Of a DNA stretch of 64,000 nucleotides, positions 8,643-16,313 are shown piece by piece (position 1 is the stretch's first letter; each line of letters opens with the position of its first letter). Origin of the DNA: Streptomyces sp. NBC_01296 (lineage in GTDB: Bacteria; Actinomycetota; Actinomycetes; Streptomycetales; Streptomycetaceae); contig NZ_CP130720.1 in NCBI RefSeq assembly GCF_035984415.1, forward strand, positions 1,984,001-2,048,000, read 5' to 3'. The position numbers and the translations under genes are program-made. A model generated the notes under the pieces. That model did not search any database. It had not been told where the DNA came from and saw only the letters and a list, made by a program, of their open reading frames with translations.

Positions 8643-10816
8643 CAGCACACCTCCGGGGGCAGCGGTACGACGACGGGGTCGCCGGGGGGCGGTGGCGGGG
8701 AGCCGTAGCCGGCGCCGACGGGCAGCGGGCTGCCGGTGACGACGGTGATCTCGGCGAGGCGCGGCACCTCCCACGGGTTCAGCGGGACGAGCGGCAGCGG
8801 GGTCCATCCCGTACCGGCGCGGCGAGCCAGCAGCAGTTCGTCCTCGAGGTACTCCAGGCCCTCCACCTGGACGGCGACGGCCTCGAGTTCGGCCCGCCGC
8901 ACGGCGCGGCCCAGCGGCCAGCCCGCGCCTTCGGGCCCGTACGGCGGCAGCGGGGCGAGGTACTGGCGCAGGATCAGCTCGACCCAGCGGCGCACCGCGT
9001 CGGGCTGGTAGCCGTCCCGGGTCCGGATGCCGACGGACACGGCGAGGTCCACGTAGGTGGGCGGGATGACGTACAGCTCGGTGGTGACCAGGCGCCGGGG
9101 GGCGAGGTACGCGGCCACCTGGCGCAGCAGGGCGAGGTCGGGCAGCGGGGCGCCGGGGTCGCGCAGGTCCTCGGTGGGGAAGACGAGCACGCTGACGACG
9201 CCGGCGGCGGGCTGGGTGGGCGTGTCGGGGTGCAGCAGGGGCAGGGTCTCGGCGCGCCGTACGCCGGGGACTTCGAGGGCGAGGGAGCGGAAGTCGTCGG
9301 GGGTGACGGCCCGGTCGCGGCGGTGCACCTCGGCGGGCAGGGCGTCGAGGGCGTCGGCGAGGGAGGCGGCGTCGGCGCCGCCGTACGCCGGGAGCGGGTT
9401 GGTGACCTTGACGCCGGAGACTGCGGTGAGTGCGCCGACCGCGCCTGCCGGGACGTTTCCTGCGGAGCCTCCGCCGTACCGGTAGGCGAGGACGCGGATG
9501 CGCTCGCCGATCTGGGGCAGTCGGCAGCGGGCGCCGAAGCGGACGAGTCCGGCCTCGGCGTCGAGGGTGTAGTGCCGGTCGAAGGGGCCGCTTGCGGCGA
9601 AGTCCTCGACCTCGGTCCAGGGCCGCCAGCCGTCGGCCTCCTCGACCTCCAGCCGGACGCTGCCCGCGAGGACGGGGCGCTGGGTGAGGCGCAGGACCTG
9701 GTCGGCGTCGGCGGTGCCGGTGCCGAGGAGTTCGGGTGCGGCGGTGCGGGCCTGGACGGCGCCGACGGCGTTGGCGCCGACCCAGCGGATGCGGTGGATG
9801 GCGTCGTTCTCGTCGGCGGGGCGGCGTACGCGCAGCCAGCCCAGGACCCGGGCGGCGGTCTTGTCGTCGTCGAGCGGCGGCGGGCTGTGCAGGCCGCCGC
9901 TGCCGGTGCGGCCCCTGGGGTGGGTGGGGAAGGCGGCGGGCAGCGCGACGGAGACCACACCGGTGGTGGTGAGCCCGCGGCTGGTGTCGCCGAGCACGGC
10001 GAGGGGGGTGAAGGCGGTGGGGGCTCCGGGGCCGTTCCACAGTTCCCAGAGGAAGCCGGGCGGGGCGCTCACGAGGTCGCCCGCCCGCAGCCGGGTGGGG
10101 TCGTGGGTGTCGCGGGCGCGCAGGTCGTAGGGGCGCGGGAGTTGCTCGTCGGGGACGACGCCGAGGAAGAGGGTCCGGCCGGCGAGCAGGCGGGGGTCGG
10201 TGGTGTTCTTGGCGAGCAGGGCGATCCACAGGGACCGGTCGAGGGTGGCGGCGACGTCGAGGGGCGGCCGGTCGGGGTCCAGCGGGTCGGCGGGGACGGC
10301 GGTGGTGACGTAGAAGGAGACGGGGGCCCCGCAGGCCACCCGCCCCCGCTCCTCCTTGGGCAGGGCCTCGACCGCGTTCTGCCGGCGCCGGCTCTCGGCG
10401 GAGCCGGGGGCCTCGGGGGCGGGCGTCTTGCCGACGGCCAGGGTCTCCAGGGGCCAGGCGACGACCTCGTTGTCGGTCTCGAAGGCGACCGCGCCGGCCC
10501 GGGCCTCGGCTCCGCGCAGCACCTGCACGCCCTCGGGGCGTTCGGTCTCCAGGACGAGGAGGGTGCGGGCGGTGAGCGCGGGACGCGGGCGGACGCCGAG
10601 GAGGCGCAGGAAGGCGACCTTCGTGGCGTCGGGGATCTGGTTGAAGCGGAAGAGCAGTGACTCGCCGAGGTGCGCGAAGAGTTCGAGCAGGGCGATGCCG
10701 GGGTCGCACGCGTTGTGGTCGGTCCACTCGGGCGCGTAGACCGGGATCCGCTTGACCAGCTCGTCCCGGAGCTGTTCGAAGGTGCGGTCGTCGAGGATGG
10801 GGCCGATCAGCGGCAT
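8642..10816 (-). CDS. Baseplate assembly protein J-like (Pvc11/gp6-type)
   Basis: 724-aa member of the putative baseplate assembly protein family. The start region reads MPLIGPILDDRTFEQLRDEL, followed by DPGIALLELFAHLGE, a hallmark N-terminus. The C-terminal half has YRYGGGSAGNVPAG and NPLPAYGG, followed by VTPDDFRSLALEVPGVRRAE, typical of gpJ/gp6 wedge proteins of contractile tails. It would form the baseplate ring together with gp25 and the I-like protein. It starts 18 nt after the gp25 gene and ends in a TGATG overlap with the next gene. No anomaly is seen apart from the high Ala/Pro content usual here. Confidence 0.93.
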   Translation of the reverse strand: MPLIGPILDDRTFEQLRDELVKRIPVYAPEWTDHNACDPGIALLELFAHLGESLLFRFNQIPDATKVAFLRLLGVRPRPALTARTLLVLETERPEGVQVLRGAEARAGAVAFETDNEVVAWPLETLAVGKTPAPEAPGSAESRRRQNAVEALPKEERGRVACGAPVSFYVTTAVPADPLDPDRPPLDVAATLDRSLWIALLAKNTTDPRLLAGRTLFLGVVPDEQLPRPYDLRARDTHDPTRLRAGDLVSAPPGFLWELWNGPGAPTAFTPLAVLGDTSRGLTTTGVVSVALPAAFPTHPRGRTGSGGLHSPPPLDDDKTAARVLGWLRVRRPADENDAIHRIRWVGANAVGAVQARTAAPELLGTGTADADQVLRLTQRPVLAGSVRLEVEEADGWRPWTEVEDFAASGPFDRHYTLDAEAGLVRFGARCRLPQIGERIRVLAYRYGGGSAGNVPAGAVGALTAVSGVKVTNPLPAYGGADAASLADALDALPAEVHRRDRAVTPDDFRSLALEVPGVRRAETLPLLHPDTPTQPAAGVVSVLVFPTEDLRDPGAPLPDLALLRQVAAYLAPRRLVTTELYVIPPTYVDLAVSVGIRTRDGYQPDAVRRWVELILRQYLAPLPPYGPEGAGWPLGRAVRRAELEAVAVQVEGLEYLEDELLLARRAGTGWTPLPLVPLNPWEVPRLAEITVVTGSPLPVGAGYGSPPPPPGDPVVVPLPPEVC

Positions 10817-10834
10817 ACCGTCGTCACCCGGCCT

Positions 10835-11281
10835 CTACCGCAGGTAGAAGGGGTAGACGAGGTTGGCAGGGCGCAGGTCGAGCAGGTGGACGTAGGCGAT
10901 GTCGATCCACACCAGGGTCGGCTCCTCCCCCGGGGTCACGGCGACCTCGGTGACCCGGATCCGGGGCTCCCAGGCGGTGAGCGCCTCGGCGATCTCGGCG
11001 GCGATCGCGGTGCGGGTGGCGGGGGTGTTGGGGGCCATGAGGTGGCGGCGCAGTCCACAGCCGAAGGTGGGGCGCATGATGCGCTCCCCGGGCTCGGTGT
11101 CGAGGATCGTCTCGACGGACTGCCGGACCGCGGCGGCCCCCGCGACCCACCCGAGCCCGCCTCCGCCTCCGTTTCCGTTTCCGGGCCGGAACGGGAACCG
11201 CACCCCGGTCCCGAGCCGGGCCTCGCCGGGCGTCGCCCCCGCCGGGCCCGTGGCCCGGCTCGTGCCTGTGCTCACGCTCAT
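10835..11281 (-). CDS. GPW/gp25-type baseplate wedge protein (Pvc9-like)
   Basis: 148 aa. The C-terminal 100 residues are a classic GPW/gp25 lysozyme-like wedge domain: VRQSVETILDTEPGERIMRP, FGCGLRRHLMAPN, IAAEIAEALTAWEPRI. The N-terminus is a 45-residue disordered Gly-rich tail. ATG at 11281 is preceded by a strong ribosome-binding site (GGGGAGGA, 8-nt spacer). The gene does not overlap its upstream neighbour (73-nt gap to 11355), so it can initiate independently. In related clusters this gene follows the hub directly; here the membrane protein, the 1290-aa protein and the helical-repeat protein are interposed. Confidence 0.92.
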   Translation of the reverse strand: MSVSTGTSRATGPAGATPGEARLGTGVRFPFRPGNGNGGGGGLGWVAGAAAVRQSVETILDTEPGERIMRPTFGCGLRRHLMAPNTPATRTAIAAEIAEALTAWEPRIRVTEVAVTPGEEPTLVWIDIAYVHLLDLRPANLVYPFYLR

Positions 11282-11354
11282 GGGTCCGATCCTCCCCGGC
11301 GGGCGTCACCGCGGCGTCGCGGCTTCTCCCACCGGCTCGTACTGTCGGCCGCTG

Positions 11355-12443
11355 CTACCGGCGCCGGCGTTCGGAGCCTGCCTCGTACACCGTCCGCGCG
11401 GTGGTGAAGCGCCCGGCGCCGAGACGTTCGCGGAACGCTTCCAGCATCGGCCGCACCAGCTGACGGCCCGCTTCCGCCCCGAGGAGGTCACCGACGGTCC
11501 CCCATGCGGTCGCGAGCCGGGCGTACGCGCTCACGTCGTCGCCCAGCGCCTCGGCGGCACGTACGGCCTCGGAGACGGCGGCCAGGTAGGCGATCGGGTC
11601 GGGTACGTCCAGAGCGCCTTGGCGGGCCTGGTCGAACCGTCGCAGCGCGAGGGCCGGGTCACCGGCGAGCAGCGCGATCCGGCCTCCGGTGATACCGCGT
11701 TGCACCGCCGCCGCCCCGTCACGCGGCTCCGTGCCCGTGACGGCGGCCCACACGTCTTGCGCGGTCTGCGGATCGACGTGGGCGACGGCCAGGGCTGCGC
11801 CCAGCGCGGCCGCCTCCGCCTCGTCGGGCGCGCCGTGCGCGGCGAACAGCTCCTCGGCGTCCATCAGGTCACCGGCCGCGTCGTGCCAGCGCTGCGCGGC
11901 GGCGCCGGCAGCGGCCCGGCGCTGCAGGATCCGTGCCCGGACCAGCGGGTCCTGCGCGGCGTCCAGGGCGCCGAGCACCGCGGCGAAGCCCTCGTACGCG
12001 GCCTCCGCGTCGCCCCCCGCCAGCAGTTGCTCGGCCTCTTCGGCCCGCAGCGCCCGGCGGACGGCGTCCGGCGGTTCCGCGGCGGCCGCCCGCTCCAGAT
12101 CGTGCCGGGCGGCTCCGAGGTCCCCGCGCAAGCGCTGTGCGGTCGCGGCCAGCAGCAGGCAGGACCCCTCGCGCCCGGGCTCCGCAGCCCGGCCCCACAG
12201 TCCGGCGGCCTCCTCCAGCGCGGATGCCGCCGTCCCGAGGTCACCGTCCTCCAGGGCGGCCGTGGCCAGACGTTCGAGGGCGTCGGCGAGTTCGGCCGGG
12301 TCGCCGCCGCGCCGTCGCGCGACCTCGTCGCGGGCCGCGGCGGTCCGTGGCACTCCGGGGGCTCCGGGGGCTCCGGGGGCTCCGGGGGCTCCGGGGGCTC
12401 CGGGGGCTCCGGGGGCTCCGGGGGCTCCGGGCATCGTCGTCAT
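11355..12443 (-). CDS. Helical-repeat (TPR-like) protein with collagen-like GAP N-terminus
   Basis: 362 aa. After MTTM the N-terminus is a run of nine Pro-Gly-Ala/Val triplets encoded by a 9-bp tandem repeat. The rest is alpha-helical with TPR-like spacing: LATAALEDGDLGTAASALEE, LRGDLGAARHDLERAAA, LLAGGDAEAAYEGFAAVL, RIALLAGDPALALRRFDQAR. ATG at 12443 overlaps the stop of the 1290-aa effector-like gene (ATGA), so the two products are made together. A TPR protein coupled to a large cargo-like gene suggests a loading chaperone, adaptor or immunity-type partner (inference). No signal peptide or membrane segment is present. No close family is recognised. Confidence 0.8.
   Translation of the reverse strand: MTTMPGAPGAPGAPGAPGAPGAPGAPGAPGVPRTAAARDEVARRRGGDPAELADALERLATAALEDGDLGTAASALEEAAGLWGRAAEPGREGSCLLLAATAQRLRGDLGAARHDLERAAAAEPPDAVRRALRAEEAEQLLAGGDAEAAYEGFAAVLGALDAAQDPLVRARILQRRAAAGAAAQRWHDAAGDLMDAEELFAAHGAPDEAEAAALGAALAVAHVDPQTAQDVWAAVTGTEPRDGAAAVQRGITGGRIALLAGDPALALRRFDQARQGALDVPDPIAYLAAVSEAVRAAEALGDDVSAYARLATAWGTVGDLLGAEAGRQLVRPMLEAFRERLGAGRFTTARTVYEAGSERRRR
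12352..12432. repeat. 9-bp tandem repeat (about nine units) coding for PGA triplets
   Basis: Seven perfect copies of gctccgggg at 12361-12423, flanked by one imperfect unit on each side. It lies in the first 40 codons of the helical-repeat protein gene. Each unit encodes one Pro-Gly-Ala triplet, so copy-number change would alter only linker length, not the frame. Likely length-polymorphic between strains (inference). Confidence 0.95.
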
Positions 12444-15400
12444 CGGCTCTCCTTCGCTGTGTATCCCTGGGCCTCCAGCCGGGATCGGGCCTTCGTGACG
12501 GCCCGCTCCCGGGCGGCCCGGTGTTCGCCGGCCCAGGCCCGCATCCGGGCGAGCAGTTCGTCGTGGACGCCCTGTGTCCGCTCCTGGTCACCGGCGGCGG
12601 CCCGCCGTTCCTGCCGCGCCTGGTTCCCGGTCGCCTCGGTCTCGCCGAGCCGCTCCTGATGACGCGCACGCAGCTCGTCCACCTGCCTACGGCCCTGGTC
12701 GAGTTCCTCCGTCGTCTGCCGGTTGCGCTGCCCGACACCCTCGATGCGCGCCTCGTTCGCCTGCATGCCCGCGCGGCGGTCCTCCATCCAGTCCTGTGCG
12801 GCGTGCGTCTCGGTGACCCGGCCCAGGGCGGCGATGAGCCGGGCCGAGTCGGCACTCGCGCCCCGGGCGTCGGCGCCGACACCGCCGGGGAGGTAGCCGA
12901 ACAGGTGCGCCAGCCCCTGGAACGCCCGCAGGCTGCCCACGAGCGTGGCGACCGCTCCGGCCCCCTGGACGGGCCGGGCCAGACTGCCGAGGGCCCGGCC
13001 CGCCGTGGACTGCTGCTCCTTGTTCGCGGCCCCGGTGCGCTCCGTGGCGGCCGACTGCGCCTGACCGCCCGCGACCAGCTGCTGCGACACCTCGCCCGCC
13101 CGGCCGAGCTGCGTGTCCTGCCCGTGCTGGATCGCCGCCTGTCCGGCCATCCGCCCCTCGGTGCGTGCGAGATCGGCCTGAGCCTGCCGCGCCACGGCGA
13201 TCCGCTCACGCAGCACCGCCAGTTCGGCCGGGGTGCCAGGTGGCGCCGGATAGGCCGGGTTGACCGGGATGTCCACCGACTCGCCGGGCCGCAGCCCCGC
13301 AACCCGGGCGGTGTACTCCGGTCCGAGCCGCGACGGCTCGCGCCCCCGGTCGGCCTCGCCCCGCTGCCGTCCCAGCTCGCGGCCCTCGCGTACGCCGAGC
13401 GCTACGGGCTCGGGCAGCAGTTTGCCCGTGGCCGCATCGACGGCGACGCGGGCATCCGCCCGGTCGGCGCGCAGCCGCTCCTGGGCCCGGGCGAACGCGG
13501 CCGATCGCTGCGCCGGCGTCGTCCCGCCGGCCCCGACCCCGGCGCGCTGCCGGAAGTCGGCGAAGTCCCGGTAGCGCAACACGGAGGAGCCTGCGTCCGG
13601 CGTCTTGGTGTGTACGTTCAGCGGCAGCGGGTGCGTGGGGTCGTACGCGAACCGCGTGAGGCCGTAGCCGCTGTGGTTGCCGTCCGTGTCGTACACCGGG
13701 AAGTGCAGCTCCGAGCTCTGCCGACGACCCGGCGTGCCCTGCCCGTGCTGGAACTGCAGCACGCTGAAGTCCCCGCCCGCCTGCGAGGGCTGGCTGTTCA
13801 GCCTCCGCATCACGGGATCGGCCGTGGTGGGGTGGCTGTGGTAGATGATCTCCAGCGGCCCAAACGCCCCGCTGGGCAGACGGACACTGCCGGGCCCGCC
13901 CTGCACGACGTGGTAGCGCCCGACGGAGTCACGCCACACCCCCGACTCGCGGCCCGGGTCGGCCCGTACCTGTGCTTGGTACTGCGCCATCGCCTCGGCG
14001 CGGTCCCATGTGGGCTGGAGGGTCGGGGTGTGGTCCGGGTACGGGGAGGCGGGCGCCGACGGGCCGTGCGGGGTCCCGCCGGGGGCGGCGGGCGACGGAC
14101 CCTCCACGGGGACGACGCGGCCGGTGTCGGGGTCGACCGGAGCTCCCCGGTCCGGCGCTGCCCGGCCGCCGGCGCGCAGGCGGTCGATCTCGGGCTGGGC
14201 GAGGGGCACGTTCTCGGACTGCCACGCCACCTGGGCGGCCGCGTCGAGCTGGCCGCGGGGCGTGAGGCTGCCGTCCTGGGAACCCACCCGGGCCTGTTCG
14301 ACGGCGGCGTCGATCAGCCGTTCCTGCGCGCGGTGGCGGGTGTTGGTGCTCGTCCTGCCATCCTCGTGCGTGACGGTCACGATGAGGTCCGGGTCACGTC
14401 GGCTGTGCAGCTCCTGCATCGGCTGCGTGTCCCAGTCCGCCTCATGGATCCCCGACTCGGCCGCGTGGCGCGCGGCCGCGGTGTGCCCGGCCTGGACGGT
14501 GTCGCCGGTCATCCCGGTGGCCTCGCGGTGGTCGGCGGCCTGCTTGTTGGCGTACTCCCGGGGCTCGCCGGAACCCCAAGGGGTGGTGCGCCGGGGCAGA
14601 CCGGGCCGCTCGTCGCTCAGTCGCGCCCGGACGACGGGGTCCTCGTTCAAGTTGCGGACCAAGGGGGCAAGGTCGCCGAAATCGGTGGGATCGTGCACGG
14701 GGGAGGGCCCGGACGCGGCAGGGAGGGCAGCCGGGGCGGGGTGGGGTGCGGTGTCCGTGGGGGCGCGGGGCGCAGCGCGGTCCGGGGCCGGGGCCGGGGC
14801 CGGGGCCGGGGCCGGGGCCGGGGCCGGGGCCTGCGGCATCTCGACGTGCAGGCGCGGGCCCCCGGACGAGGTGACGGACATGGGCGGGCTGCCGTGTGCG
14901 GCACGTTCCTGGAGACGCGTGATGCCCCGGTCGATGCGGTTGCCGCCCGCCGTGCCGGCCCGGGAGCCGGCCTTCGCGGCCAGCGCTCCGGCCACCGCAC
15001 CACTGATCTGGCCCGCGGCCGAGGACAGTTGCCCGCCCTGTTGCTCGACCTGGGCCGGGTCGCCCTGGGAGTCGAAGGCGTGCAGGGCCCGCAGCGCCGT
15101 GACCACCGGCCGGATGACCACGGTCGTGATCAGGCCCACCGCGGTCGTGGCGATTCCCACGGCCGTCGCAATGCCCGACAGCGTCAGGGCCAGCGGGGCG
15201 AGGGTGCCGCCGGACAGCACCGCCCCCACCCACATGGCGACCGCGATGCCCCCGAAGACACCGGCCAGGACATCCATCAGCGCCGTCGCGACGTCGAGCA
15301 CCTCGGCCAGGCCTTCGAGGTCGTTGGCGAGCCGCTCGTAGCCGGTCCCGGTGCCGATCCGGCCGAAGGTCTGCCGGGTCGCACCCCAGTCGCGGGCGAC

Positions 15401-16312
15401 GAGTCCTGCGAACGCCATCACACCGCCGATGGCCGGGCCCAGGCCCGGGACGGGGGCCGCCAGTGCCCCCCGGGACACCGCGAGCGTGGCGAGCCGCCGG
15501 GCGGCGAGCTGCCCGATGGCCACGCTGACGGCGCTCATCGCGAAGGCCGTCGCGACGCCGCCGGCCGCACCCTCGGCGACACCCTGGCCCGCCATGTCGA
15601 GCAGGAACCTCACCCGCTGGTCGGTGCCGGCGGTTCCGAATTCTCCGAACGAGGCCGCCCAGCGCTCGTGTTCGGCCAGTTCCGTGGTGATCAGGTCTCC
15701 GTCGTCGAGCCCGGCTCCGCTCCCCGCGGCCCGCTCCCCGCCCCGACGGCCCCCCGCCTCCCGGTCCCCGGTCTCGTGCGCCGCGGTCCCGCGGTCTCCG
15801 GCTTCCCGGGCGCCGGTCTTCCTGTCTCCGGTCTTCCGGGCCGAGCCCTCGTGACCTGGGGCGTCGTGGGCCGCGGCCTTCCGGTCTCCGGTCTCCGGGG
15901 CCAAATCCTCAACGTCTCCGGCCTCCCGGGCCCCGGCTTCGCGGCCTGCGGCCTGTGGGTCCCCGGCTCCGGGCTCCACGGCCCGCTCCCCGGCCCGACG
16001 GCCCCCCGCCTCGCGGGAGCCGGCCTCGTGGGGCGCGGCGTTGCGGTCTCCGGTCTCCGGGGGCCCGGCCCTCCGGCCCGCAACGGCCCGGTTCATGGCC
16101 GGCCCGCGCGGCGGCGGGCCGCTCGCGGCCGCCCTCGCGTCAGCCTGGTCCGCAACCGGCGACGCGGCGGGCCCCGGGAGCACCAGGGACAGCTCCGCCG
16201 CAAGCCTTCCGGGGGCGGCGGGCGCGGGTGCCGTGCGGGCCGCGGCGGGTGCGGGGGCAGCCGGGACGGGGGTGCGGACCGGTTCCCGGGCCGCGGGGGC
16301 CGGAGCGGCCAT
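12440..16312 (-). CDS. Large modular effector-like protein with JAMM/JAB-like HxHP site (CIS cargo candidate)
   Basis: 1290 aa, the largest gene of the cluster. Residues 1-75 are Pro/Ala-rich. Residues 80-200 are a charged, degenerate repeat with recurring TGDR/AGDR and REAG motifs. Residues 240-310 and 338-400 are Ala/Gly/Val-rich hydrophobic helices that could insert in membranes. Residues 495-510 are an AP-dipeptide linker. Residues 550-680 include VQAGHTAAARHAAESG, weakly reminiscent of toxin nuclease folds. Residues 760-930 hold LEIIYHSHP (H825, S826, H827, P828) followed by SQAGGDF (D848), resembling the JAMM zinc-protease/DUF4329 signature, although the usual S-x-x-D spacing is altered. 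Residues 1000-1290 are long helices or coiled coil. It sits between the 517-aa membrane protein and the TPR-like gene. Cargo is the best guess; no direct evidence. Confidence 0.7.
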   Translation of the reverse strand: MAAPAPAAREPVRTPVPAAPAPAAARTAPAPAAPGRLAAELSLVLPGPAASPVADQADARAAASGPPPRGPAMNRAVAGRRAGPPETGDRNAAPHEAGSREAGGRRAGERAVEPGAGDPQAAGREAGAREAGDVEDLAPETGDRKAAAHDAPGHEGSARKTGDRKTGAREAGDRGTAAHETGDREAGGRRGGERAAGSGAGLDDGDLITTELAEHERWAASFGEFGTAGTDQRVRFLLDMAGQGVAEGAAGGVATAFAMSAVSVAIGQLAARRLATLAVSRGALAAPVPGLGPAIGGVMAFAGLVARDWGATRQTFGRIGTGTGYERLANDLEGLAEVLDVATALMDVLAGVFGGIAVAMWVGAVLSGGTLAPLALTLSGIATAVGIATTAVGLITTVVIRPVVTALRALHAFDSQGDPAQVEQQGGQLSSAAGQISGAVAGALAAKAGSRAGTAGGNRIDRGITRLQERAAHGSPPMSVTSSGGPRLHVEMPQAPAPAPAPAPAPAPAPDRAAPRAPTDTAPHPAPAALPAASGPSPVHDPTDFGDLAPLVRNLNEDPVVRARLSDERPGLPRRTTPWGSGEPREYANKQAADHREATGMTGDTVQAGHTAAARHAAESGIHEADWDTQPMQELHSRRDPDLIVTVTHEDGRTSTNTRHRAQERLIDAAVEQARVGSQDGSLTPRGQLDAAAQVAWQSENVPLAQPEIDRLRAGGRAAPDRGAPVDPDTGRVVPVEGPSPAAPGGTPHGPSAPASPYPDHTPTLQPTWDRAEAMAQYQAQVRADPGRESGVWRDSVGRYHVVQGGPGSVRLPSGAFGPLEIIYHSHPTTADPVMRRLNSQPSQAGGDFSVLQFQHGQGTPGRRQSSELHFPVYDTDGNHSGYGLTRFAYDPTHPLPLNVHTKTPDAGSSVLRYRDFADFRQRAGVGAGGTTPAQRSAAFARAQERLRADRADARVAVDAATGKLLPEPVALGVREGRELGRQRGEADRGREPSRLGPEYTARVAGLRPGESVDIPVNPAYPAPPGTPAELAVLRERIAVARQAQADLARTEGRMAGQAAIQHGQDTQLGRAGEVSQQLVAGGQAQSAATERTGAANKEQQSTAGRALGSLARPVQGAGAVATLVGSLRAFQGLAHLFGYLPGGVGADARGASADSARLIAALGRVTETHAAQDWMEDRRAGMQANEARIEGVGQRNRQTTEELDQGRRQVDELRARHQERLGETEATGNQARQERRAAAGDQERTQGVHDELLARMRAWAGEHRAARERAVTKARSRLEAQGYTAKESR
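14783..14831. repeat. GGGGCC hexanucleotide tandem repeat inside the 1290-aa gene
   Basis: About eight consecutive ggggcc units encode the alternating Ala-Pro linker at residues about 495-510 of the effector-like protein. The hexamer keeps the frame, so slippage would change only the linker length between the hydrophobic region and the C-terminal modules. Confidence 0.9.
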
Positions 16313-16313
16313 C

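Noticed and set aside
14783..14831. GGGGCC hexamers considered as a CRISPR-like or structural repeat
   Set aside because: No spacers, and the units simply encode an Ala-Pro linker inside an open gene.
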